Positions 8,370 through 15,832 of a stretch of DNA of 38,885 nt are shown here, in pieces. Position 1 is the first letter of the stretch, and every line of letters begins with the position of its first letter. Position numbers and translations under genes: made by a program. The notes beneath the pieces were generated by a model. The model did not search any database. It was given only the letters and a program-made list of their open reading frames with translations, and was not told the DNA's origin. Origin of the DNA: Lachnospiraceae bacterium (GTDB lineage Bacteria > Bacillota > Clostridia > Lachnospirales > Lachnospiraceae); NCBI GenBank assembly GCA_024693545.1, contig JAILKT010000024.1, positions 1 to 38,885 on the forward strand, read 5' to 3'.

Positions 8370-8548
8370 AAGATCCCGTGAGACGGTAATATTGTCCGGG
8401 CTGATATAATATATCACAGAAAAGAATCGGCGGATCCTCCTGTCCGCAAAATATCAAAGCATCTATCAGCCGTTCGGACAGAAAAAGGATATGTAAACGT
8501 TTAACGACCTGAAGGCCTTAAAACCCTATAAAATCCGCTATCCTCGGC
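8370..8548. other. Intergenic region after kinase-like gene
   Basis: No credible ORF or RNA gene. It holds one extended -10-like element, TGATATAAT (8402-8410), with no good -35, and a weak GCGGA/TCCGC hairpin near 8432. Its downstream part leads into the promoter and inverted repeat described next. Confidence 0.5.
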
Positions 8549-8577
8549 TTGCCATACTGCGGATTAGATGGTACAAT
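8549..8577 (+). promoter_or_regulatory. Strong promoter for GH18 lipoprotein gene
   Basis: TTGCCA (8549-8554), 17-bp spacer, TACAAT (8572-8577) with an extended TG motif (TGGTACAAT). Its -10 overlaps the left arm of a perfect 14-bp inverted repeat. Confidence 0.7.
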
Positions 8578-8606
8578 AAACGCAGCTTTTGGGCTGCGTT
8601 TATTGT
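8573..8606. repeat. Perfect 14-bp inverted repeat over -10/start site
   Basis: ACAATAAACGCAGC (8573-8586) is the exact reverse complement of the arm at 8593-8606, with a 6-nt loop. It may terminate the upstream kinase transcript, although the T tail is poor, or act as an operator for the promoter it overlaps. Confidence 0.75.
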
Positions 8607-8708
8607 GTTGTAAATTGTGGTCGGCAGGGGTGTGTCGAGTCTTTGCGATCGGAGGATGAATCAGCGGTCGAGGGCGAGGAAAATATCGAGATTCGGAAGG
8701 TAAGTAAG

Positions 8709-10460
8709 ATGAGGAAACTTTTTAGGCATGCAGGCTTTATGTGCCTGGTGCTGGCATGTGTGGGGGTACTGGCGGGATGTTCACTGTTTGCCAAAGATGA
8801 GGGGAGTACAGTGGTCATGAAACTCTCGGATTATTATGAGGTTCCCGAGGGAAAAGCGATGATCATCATAGATGAAACGGTATATGACAAGTATGCGCTG
8901 TTTGAGGACGGTATGACATATATTGATCTGGAGACTGTTTCAAAGATGTATTCGCATCGATTCTTTGTTGTGGAATCGGAAAATGCGGTAATTTATACGA
9001 CACCTACGGAGGTTTATGATTTCACGCCTGACAGCAATCGTTTCTCCTGTAATGACGATCCTTCGGAGGCAAACGTACCGATCATAAAAAAATCTGACGG
9101 AGTATATTATGTTGCCACGGCATTCCTTGAGCAATTGGGGATCACGTACAGATTTGAGGAAGATCCCGCAAGGCTTATTATAACTTATAATACGGAACAG
9201 TATCTTTGTATGGATGTTAAAGAGGATACTCCCGTCCGTGCGGGAAAAGAACTTCAGGCGGACAGACTTAAGGAACTTAAGGCCGGAGACAAACTTCGGG
9301 TGATAGACGGCGGTGGTATTCGCGAGAACGGATACATAAAGGTTCAAACCGAAGACGGAGTCCGGGGATATGTTCTCCAGGATGATCTTGGAGAATCGTA
9401 TTATGAGGATCCGAAGTTTGCAAAATATAATGCGCTTGAATATACACATATCGATGTGCCCGGGAATATTTATCTGGGATGGGAGCTTATGTATTCGGAC
9501 GATAATGTCGGAATACTAAAAGAGCATCTTGCGGCCGCGCCGGAAATAAATGTTGTTTCTCCCACATGGTTTTTCCTTGACGGAACGGACGGCAACTTTA
9601 TCTCATATGCGTCGCATGCATACATGGACTATGCCCATGAAAAAGGCGTCAGCGTTTGGGCTACATATAAAAATGACACCATAGACGGTCATTTCAGTTG
9701 TACCGAAGATTCACACGCTATTTTCTCCTCAACTGCAAAGCGAAGGGCTCTTATAAACTCTATCATGGAAAGTGTCAGGGAATATGGATTGGACGGCATA
9801 AACATTGATTTTGAGATGCTTAAGCTTGACAGCGGTGTTTACTTCGTTCAGTTCCTTAGGGAACTGTCGGTAAAGTGTCGGTTGAATAATATCATCCTTT
9901 CCGTAGATAACTATGTACCTGAGGCATATAATGCATATTATGACATAAAGGAACAGGGAAAGATCGTGGATTATGTTGTGATCATGGGATATGATCAGCA
10001 TTATTCGGGATCGGGTGAATCGGGATCGGTATCATCGCTTGATTGGTTTTCCAATGCATTAAAATCTACCGCTGATATGGCTCCTTCAGAGAGGATCATT
10101 ATGGGCGTCCCTTTTTACACGAGATTGTGGCGTGAGGAAAGCGACGGAAAAGCCTATGTAGAGGCTACACTCAGCATGCGTGAGACGCCGGATAAGGTAT
10201 CGGGGAAAGAACTTACGTGGAAAGAAACGAACGGGCAGTATTATTCCGAATGGGTGAAGAAAGGCTCGTTTTACAGGATCTGGATCGAAGATGAAGAGTC
10301 GCTCAAACGAAAAGCGGATGCGGCGAGAGCCGCCTCGGTCAAGGGAATTGCGGCGTGGAAGCTTGGAGACGAGACATCGGGAACATGGTCACTTCTTAAA
10401 GATTATCTTGAGAATGACCACTCGGCAGAGTGCAAGCTGCCGCCCGAAAAGGAAGAATGA
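8709..10460 (+). CDS. Secreted lipoprotein with SH3-like and GH18 glycosidase domains
   Basis: Predicted surface lipoprotein acting on cell-wall or chitin-like glycans. The chosen ATG gives a 583-residue protein with a clean lipoprotein signal (RKLFRHAGF, hydrophobic core, LAGC with C24); the track start at 8589 falls in the promoter hairpin and spoils the signal. The site GGAAGG lies 9 nt upstream. Domains: a copper-amine-oxidase-like N-terminal region (about 40-160), an SH3-like wall-binding domain (about 173-230, ending GVRGYVLQDDLGE), and a GH18 TIM barrel (about 250-570) with the catalytic motif DGINIDFE (E369) and late GIAAWKLGDE. The order resembles the clostridial and Bacillus YaaH/YdhD-like glycosidases. 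Whether the target is peptidoglycan is inference from the SH3-like domain. Confidence 0.85.
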   Translation: MRKLFRHAGFMCLVLACVGVLAGCSLFAKDEGSTVVMKLSDYYEVPEGKAMIIIDETVYDKYALFEDGMTYIDLETVSKMYSHRFFVVESENAVIYTTPTEVYDFTPDSNRFSCNDDPSEANVPIIKKSDGVYYVATAFLEQLGITYRFEEDPARLIITYNTEQYLCMDVKEDTPVRAGKELQADRLKELKAGDKLRVIDGGGIRENGYIKVQTEDGVRGYVLQDDLGESYYEDPKFAKYNALEYTHIDVPGNIYLGWELMYSDDNVGILKEHLAAAPEINVVSPTWFFLDGTDGNFISYASHAYMDYAHEKGVSVWATYKNDTIDGHFSCTEDSHAIFSSTAKRRALINSIMESVREYGLDGINIDFEMLKLDSGVYFVQFLRELSVKCRLNNIILSVDNYVPEAYNAYYDIKEQGKIVDYVVIMGYDQHYSGSGESGSVSSLDWFSNALKSTADMAPSERIIMGVPFYTRLWREESDGKAYVEATLSMRETPDKVSGKELTWKETNGQYYSEWVKKGSFYRIWIEDEESLKRKADAARAASVKGIAAWKLGDETSGTWSLLKDYLENDHSAECKLPPEKEE

Positions 10461-10470
10461 ACAAGTGGAT

Positions 10471-10499
10471 TTGAAAACTCTCGTATAAAGTACTATAAT
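10471..10499 (+). promoter_or_regulatory. leuS promoter
   Basis: TTGAAA (10471-10476), 17-bp spacer, TATAAT (10494-10499). It lies just after the GH18 stop codon and gives a leader of about 110 nt. Confidence 0.75.
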
Positions 10500-10517
10500 G
10501 TGAAAATGTTCGTATGA

Positions 10518-10542
10518 ATGCCGCACCTTTTATGTGCGGCAT
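10518..10542 (+). terminator. Hairpin at 5' end of leuS leader
   Basis: ATGCCGCAC pairs with GTGCGGCAT around a 7-nt loop. No clear T tract follows. It could terminate readthrough from the GH18 gene or shape the 5' end of the leuS mRNA. The leader lacks the T-box core and is too short for one. Confidence 0.5.
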
Positions 10543-10615
10543 AGTTATGAGCAGTTCGGGTAAGCAAAGGACTAAGTAAAAAATTGCCTGCCGCAGCAGG
10601 GAAAGGAAGATAGAG

Positions 10616-13057
10616 ATGAAAGATTACATGCCTCGTGACATTGAGGCCAAATGGCAAAAGTACTGGGAGAAGAATGAGACCTTTAAGACCGATATCAGGG
10701 ATTTTTCGAAGCCGAAGTATTATGTGCTCGATATGTTCCCATATCCGTCGGGTGTCGGCCTTCATGCGGGGCATCCCGAAGGTTATACGGCGACCGATAT
10801 CGTTTCGCGTATGAAGAGAATGCAGGGGTACAACGTCCTTCATCCCATGGGATACGATTCGTTCGGACTTCCTGCTGAGCAGTATGCTATCAACACCGGG
10901 AACCATCCCGACGGTTTTACACAGAAGAATATCGAGACATTTTCGAAGCAGCTGAAGGAACTTGGATTTGATTATGACTGGTCGAAGATGGTGGCAACCT
11001 CCGATCCCAAGTTCTATCACTGGACACAGTGGATCTTTAAGAAATTGTATGAGGACGGTTATGCAAAATGTGTCGATATGCCCGTCAACTGGTGCGAGGA
11101 ACTCGGAACGGTTCTCTCTAACGACGAAGTTATTGACGGAAAGTCGGAACGCGGCGGATATCCCGTAGTCCGTAAAAACATGAAACAGTGGGTCATCGAT
11201 CAGCCGGCATTTGCAGAGAAGCTGCTCGAAGGCCTTGACGAAATAGACTGGCCCGAATCCACGAAGGACATGCAGCGCCACTGGATCGGACGTTCCGAAG
11301 GTGTAGAGGTAAGCTTTGACATCGTCGGCGGAGGAAAGTTCTCGATCTTCACGACATGTATCGAAACCATTTACGGTATAACGTTTATGGTCCTTGCACC
11401 CGACGGTGACCTTGTACAGCAGCTTCTTCCCCGCGTTAAGAACAGGGCCGAGGTGGAAGCTTACATCGAAGAAACCCGCAAGAAGAATGATATGGACCGT
11501 ACAGAGCTTAACAAGGGCAAGACCGGCTGCAGGCTTGAAGGCGTTAAATGCATCAATCCCGTAAACGGCAAAGAAGCGGAGCTCTTTATCGGCGATTTCG
11601 TGCTTGCAAGCTACGGAACCGGCGCCGTTATGGCTGTTCCTTCGCACGATCAGAGAGATTTCGAATATGCCGTCGCTCATAACATCGAGATGATCCAGGT
11701 TATCGACGGAAGCGAAAAGGCAGGTCATATAGACGTCAGCGAACATGCGCTTGAAAAATATGATTATCTCGGAAAAGGATACAGGCTTGTCAACTCGGAG
11801 GAGTTTACGGGTATGACTGTTGAGGAGGCAAAGGAAGCCATCACGGTTAAACTTGAGAAGATGGGCGTTGCGAAGCGTACCGTCAACTATCATTTCCGCG
11901 AGTGGATATTTGCACGTCAGCGTTACTGGGGCGAACCCGTACCGGTTGTTCATACCGAAGACGGCGGGATACATGTTCTCGATGATGACGAGCTGCCGCT
12001 TGTTCTTCCCGAACTTGAGGATTATAAAGGAAGGGGAGGAAAGGCGCCTCTCGAGAATGCGGAAGAATGGAAAAAATACGATCACAACGGGATCAAAGGA
12101 ACAAGAGAGACCTCGACGATGCCCGGTTCGGCAGGATCGAGCTGGTATTTCCTCAGATATATCGATCCCGATAACGATAAGGAACTTGCAGACTATGAGC
12201 TCTTAAAACACTGGATGCCCGTTGATCTCTATATCGGCGGACCCGAGCATGCGGTAGGGCATCTTATGTATTCGAGGATCTGGAACAGATATCTCTATGA
12301 TAAGGGAATATCTCCGGTAAAGGAGCCTTTCAAGAAACTCGTTCACCAGGGAATGATCCTTGGCGAGAATGGAATCAAGATGGGTAAGCGTTTCCCTGAG
12401 TTCGTTGTAAATCCTTCGGATGTTGTCCGCGATTACGGCGCTGACACGCTTCGCCTCTACGAAATGTTTATGGGACCGCTTGAGGTTTCAAAACCTTGGA
12501 GCAACCAGGGTGTTGAAGGCGCAAGAAGATTCCTCAACCGTGTATGGAACTTCTTTACGGAGCCCGCAAACCTCACTGACGGCGATGACGGAGAACTTAC
12601 ACAGCTCTATCATCAGACTGTGAAGAAGGTAACGGGAGATTATGAGAAGCTTGCGTTCAACACGGCCATTTCTCAGATGATGATCTTCGTGAACGCACTT
12701 TACAAGAAGGGTTCGTGCCCGCGTGAGTACGCAAAGGGGATCATAAAGATGCTTTCGTGCATTTGTCCTCATATCGGGGAGGAAATCTGGGAGATCATCG
12801 CAGCAACGGGAAAGACCATCGCTTATGAGCCCTGGCCCAAGTATGACGAGAACCTTGCACGTGAGGATGAGATCGAGATCGCAATCCAGATCAACGGCAA
12901 AGTTAAGTCGACCATAAAGGTCGGCCTTACCGAAGAGCAGGATTCCGTTAAGGCACGTGTTTGGGAGGATGCAAACATCAAGAGGATCACGGAGGGTAAG
13001 ACCGTGGTCAAGGAAATCTACGTCAAAGGAAAGATCTACACGATCGTTATCAAATGA
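10616..13057 (+). CDS. leuS: Leucyl-tRNA synthetase
   Basis: Class I synthetase charging tRNA-Leu. The 813-residue product has the family signature from the start (DIEAKWQKYWEKN), the HIGH-type motif HAGH (residues 50-53), the CP1 editing domain with GTGAVMAVPSHDQRDFE, the FARQRYWGEP segment, and the KMSKS loop as KMGKR (588-592), where the second lysine is kept. The C-terminal anticodon-binding and tail domains are complete. The start follows AGGAAGATAGAG. The threonine-rich editing segment, commonly TTRPDT, reads TTCIET (246-251), which is unusual. It has its own promoter and terminator, so it is probably monocistronic. Confidence 0.97.
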   Translation: MKDYMPRDIEAKWQKYWEKNETFKTDIRDFSKPKYYVLDMFPYPSGVGLHAGHPEGYTATDIVSRMKRMQGYNVLHPMGYDSFGLPAEQYAINTGNHPDGFTQKNIETFSKQLKELGFDYDWSKMVATSDPKFYHWTQWIFKKLYEDGYAKCVDMPVNWCEELGTVLSNDEVIDGKSERGGYPVVRKNMKQWVIDQPAFAEKLLEGLDEIDWPESTKDMQRHWIGRSEGVEVSFDIVGGGKFSIFTTCIETIYGITFMVLAPDGDLVQQLLPRVKNRAEVEAYIEETRKKNDMDRTELNKGKTGCRLEGVKCINPVNGKEAELFIGDFVLASYGTGAVMAVPSHDQRDFEYAVAHNIEMIQVIDGSEKAGHIDVSEHALEKYDYLGKGYRLVNSEEFTGMTVEEAKEAITVKLEKMGVAKRTVNYHFREWIFARQRYWGEPVPVVHTEDGGIHVLDDDELPLVLPELEDYKGRGGKAPLENAEEWKKYDHNGIKGTRETSTMPGSAGSSWYFLRYIDPDNDKELADYELLKHWMPVDLYIGGPEHAVGHLMYSRIWNRYLYDKGISPVKEPFKKLVHQGMILGENGIKMGKRFPEFVVNPSDVVRDYGADTLRLYEMFMGPLEVSKPWSNQGVEGARRFLNRVWNFFTEPANLTDGDDGELTQLYHQTVKKVTGDYEKLAFNTAISQMMIFVNALYKKGSCPREYAKGIIKMLSCICPHIGEEIWEIIAATGKTIAYEPWPKYDENLAREDEIEIAIQINGKVKSTIKVGLTEEQDSVKARVWEDANIKRITEGKTVVKEIYVKGKIYTIVIK

Positions 13058-13099
13058 TGATCCGGGAATATAAAACCGGGGAATATTAAATCGAATAAA

Positions 13100-13136
13100 A
13101 AACACCTTCCCAATATAAGACAGGGAGGGTGTTTTT
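13100..13136. terminator. leuS terminator
   Basis: AAACACCTTCCC and GGGAGGGTGTTT form a 12-bp stem with one G-T pair around an 11-nt loop, followed by TTTT. The A-run on the left would also give a T tract on the minus strand. Confidence 0.9.
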
Positions 13137-13152
13137 TATTTGACCGGAGTGG

Positions 13153-13181
13153 GCCTCCCGGCAACCATGTTACCGGGAGGC
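13153..13181 (+). terminator. Second hairpin downstream of leuS
   Basis: GCCTCCCGG (13153-13161) pairs perfectly with CCGGGAGGC (13173-13181), followed by TGTTCTTAT. It is a strong stem with a weak T tail, and may back up the preceding terminator. A possible -10 (TATAAT, 13228-13233) for the PBP gene follows; no good -35 was found. Confidence 0.6.
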
Positions 13182-13367
13182 TGTTCTTATAATCCTGATT
13201 TTTGTGGAATTTAAGACTTTTAAAACGTATAATATAACCATACGGATGGTATTGTTTTTTTGTAGCGGAAAGGAACAGGATACATTCGATAGGACACTTA
13301 ATTGGCGATCGGAAGAAATGAATTCTTCGGTTGAAGAATAGAAACATAAGAAGGAGAAGACAGGTCA

Positions 13368-15779
13368 TTGGCGCGCAGGAAATTTAAGGACAGAACTGTA
13401 GCAGGCAAGGTCAGATGCGTGATCTTTCGCATATTACTGGCCTTGTTCGGGCTTGCCGTTATCGCTCTTCTGGTGGTGGGAATTTGGTTCTATAATGCAT
13501 ATGGAGAACACTTTCTTGAACTCAGGGATATGGCAAAGGTTACTGTTTCCGGAGTCACTGCGGAAAAGTTTAGGAGCACCGAGAGTTCTATTTGTTATTT
13601 TGCGGACGGAACGGTCATGCAGGAGCTGAAGAACGAGAAAAATTCATATTATATCGAATATGACAGAATTCCCCAAGATGTTGTAAATTCCATGCTTGCA
13701 ACTGAGGACAGAAAGTTCTTTTCGCATAGCGGATATGATATTTATGCGATCGTAAGAGCGGCTGTCGCATATCTGGAAAACGACGGAGAGATCAGGCAGG
13801 GCGGCAGTACTATAACGCAGCAGCTGGCCAGAGGCGTATTTCTTACCAACGAGAAGACCGTAGAGAGAAAAGTGAGTGAGATTTTCCTTGCGGCGGAACT
13901 TGAAAAGCGTTTCTCAAAGGAGCAGATCCTTGAGTTTTATTTAAATACTATTTATTTTGCTAACGGATATTATGGAATTCAGACCGCCTCGGTAGGATAT
14001 TTCGGAACGGGCGTAGGAAATCTGTCCCTTTCGCAGATAGCATATCTTTGCGGAATCCCCAACAGTCCTTCTCTTTATGACCCCAGAAAACATCCCGACA
14101 AAACGATCGAAAGACGTGACAGCGTTCTTTTGCAGATGTTTGAAAACGGATTTATAGACAGCGAGGCCTATGATAAGGCGCGTAACGAAAAGATCGTACT
14201 TAAGGACACACCGAGATTCTCATATGATTATGAGGAAACTTTTGCATATAACTGTGCGGTGAAAGCGCTTATGAGCGCGGAAGGATTTGTGTTTAGAAAT
14301 TCCTTTGTGAATGAGGAAGATAAGGCATTTTACGAAGAAGCATACGATGAATCATATTACAGGGTGAGACGTGATCTTTATCTTAAGGGATACAGGATCT
14401 ACACGTCTCTTAACCCTGCAAAACAGGAAATGCTTCAGATGGCCATAGATGAGGAAACGGCTTCATTTACGGAGATGACCGATGACGGAGTATATAAGCT
14501 TCAGGCTGCCGGCACTTGCATTGATAATGAAACGGGCTTTGTGGTGGCGATCGTCGGAGGAAGAAGTGATGATACCGTGGGATATACGTTAAACAGAGCT
14601 TATCAGAGTCCGAGGCAGCCCGGAAGTTCTATCAAGCCGCTTATTGTATATACACCGCTGTTCGAACTCGGTTATTATCCCGATGATCCTGTTGTTGACG
14701 AAAGATTTCAGGGCGGTCCGCGTAACTCGGGAGGGGTATATTCCGGTGAAATAGACATAAGATATGCCGTCTCGGCATCAAAAAACACCGTTGCATGGAA
14801 ACTTTTTTGTGAAAATGGGATCGACAAAGGTCTTTCATACCTTAAAAAGATGGGGTTTGAGCATATAGTCGAGTCAGACTATGTGCCTGCTGCTTCTCTT
14901 GGCGGACTTACATACGGTACTACAACTGTAGAAATGGCATCGGGATATGCCGCTATCGAAAATCAGGGAGTATTCAGGACGCCGACGTGTATATTAAAGA
15001 TCACGGATGCAAAGGGAAATGCGGTGATCGATAATACCGGCAGCGCTGTCATTTCGGGCGGAAAGGTGGCGCAAAAGACATCGAGGGTATATGATAAGAA
15101 TGCGGCACTTATAATGACGGATTGTTTAAAAACTGTTATGAAGACCGGAACGGGGCGAAAACTACGTCTTTCAAATATCACATGTGCGGGAAAGACCGGA
15201 ACGACAAACGATCAGAAGGACGGATGGTTTGTCGGTTTTACGTCATACTATACAACGGCTGTCTGGGTTGGATGCGACAGGCCGAAAAAGATAGAAGATC
15301 TGATGGGAAATACATATCCCGAACGCATATGGCATTCCTATATGGAAATGATTCATTCGGGTCTTGAGGATGTGGAATTTGAAGAATTCTATGACCCGCG
15401 TGAGCCCGAAGAAGTTGAAGATGAACAGGATGAAGAAGGTGAAACAGAGTACGGGGAGAAGATGATCACCGATGCGGAAGGCTTTTTTGTTGCAGACGGA
15501 GATCTTGTGATCGAGGGCGGATTTGAGACGGAGCTTTACGAAGAAACCGTAGCAAACGAAGACGGTGCTGCAGCGGGCGAAGAAGGAACTGCAGAGAGCG
15601 AAGAGGGAAATGCAGAGAGTGAAGGCGGAACTGCAGAGAGCGAAGACGGTGCTGCAGCGAGCGAAGACGAAACAGAGAGTTTTGAACAGGATTTCTTTAC
15701 TGCTGAAGATACCGGCATGTGGTATGATCCGGGAGAAATCTCAAATGGACAGGCATGGAACGATCCACGGGCCGAATAA
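13368..15779 (+). CDS. Class A penicillin-binding protein (PBP1A type)
   Basis: Bifunctional murein synthase: polymerises lipid II and cross-links peptides at the outer face of the membrane. The 803-residue product begins at TTG, 11 nt after AAGGAG. It has a short basic N-terminus, one membrane anchor (about 20-43), a GT51 domain (ATEDRKFFSHSGYD, QGGSTITQQLARG, EKRFSKEQILEFYLN) and a transpeptidase domain with SSIK (S420/K423), SASKNTVA and GKTGTTND motifs. The last 120 residues are an acidic low-complexity tail with five 7-residue repeats. A membrane-anchored trigger-factor-like protein follows 53 nt downstream and is probably co-transcribed. Belongs to the ponA/mrcA family; no specific symbol is assigned. 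Confidence 0.93.
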   Translation: MARRKFKDRTVAGKVRCVIFRILLALFGLAVIALLVVGIWFYNAYGEHFLELRDMAKVTVSGVTAEKFRSTESSICYFADGTVMQELKNEKNSYYIEYDRIPQDVVNSMLATEDRKFFSHSGYDIYAIVRAAVAYLENDGEIRQGGSTITQQLARGVFLTNEKTVERKVSEIFLAAELEKRFSKEQILEFYLNTIYFANGYYGIQTASVGYFGTGVGNLSLSQIAYLCGIPNSPSLYDPRKHPDKTIERRDSVLLQMFENGFIDSEAYDKARNEKIVLKDTPRFSYDYEETFAYNCAVKALMSAEGFVFRNSFVNEEDKAFYEEAYDESYYRVRRDLYLKGYRIYTSLNPAKQEMLQMAIDEETASFTEMTDDGVYKLQAAGTCIDNETGFVVAIVGGRSDDTVGYTLNRAYQSPRQPGSSIKPLIVYTPLFELGYYPDDPVVDERFQGGPRNSGGVYSGEIDIRYAVSASKNTVAWKLFCENGIDKGLSYLKKMGFEHIVESDYVPAASLGGLTYGTTTVEMASGYAAIENQGVFRTPTCILKITDAKGNAVIDNTGSAVISGGKVAQKTSRVYDKNAALIMTDCLKTVMKTGTGRKLRLSNITCAGKTGTTNDQKDGWFVGFTSYYTTAVWVGCDRPKKIEDLMGNTYPERIWHSYMEMIHSGLEDVEFEEFYDPREPEEVEDEQDEEGETEYGEKMITDAEGFFVADGDLVIEGGFETELYEETVANEDGAAAGEEGTAESEEGNAESEGGTAESEDGAAASEDETESFEQDFFTAEDTGMWYDPGEISNGQAWNDPRAE
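15561..15665 (+). repeat. Five 21-nt in-frame repeats in PBP tail
   Basis: Encodes five units of 7 residues: DGAAAGE, EGTAESE, EGNAESE, GGTAESE, DGAAASE. The units differ by a few bases. It is a low-complexity extracellular tail, not a folded domain. Confidence 0.85.
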
Positions 15780-15832
15780 ACAGAACTGTTGTTGATCGGA
15801 AGCGTCAAACAGAGACGAAAGGAATACGGTAA

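Noticed and set aside
8589-8708. N-terminal extension of the GH18 protein from the track
   Set aside because: It lies in the promoter and inverted repeat, has no ribosome site, and displaces the clean lipoprotein signal that begins at 8709.
10500-10615. T-box leader before leuS
   Set aside because: The leader is only about 110 nt, with one hairpin. The T-box core and antiterminator consensus are absent.
10493-12085. 530-residue ORF antisense to leuS
   Set aside because: Shadow of leuS, which is unambiguous. The antisense frame has no ribosome site and no recognisable domain.
13237-13261. Attenuator hairpin before the PBP gene (ACCAT/ATGGT plus T-run)
   Set aside because: The 5-bp AT-rich stem is weak and would start almost at the presumed transcript start, so it is probably chance.
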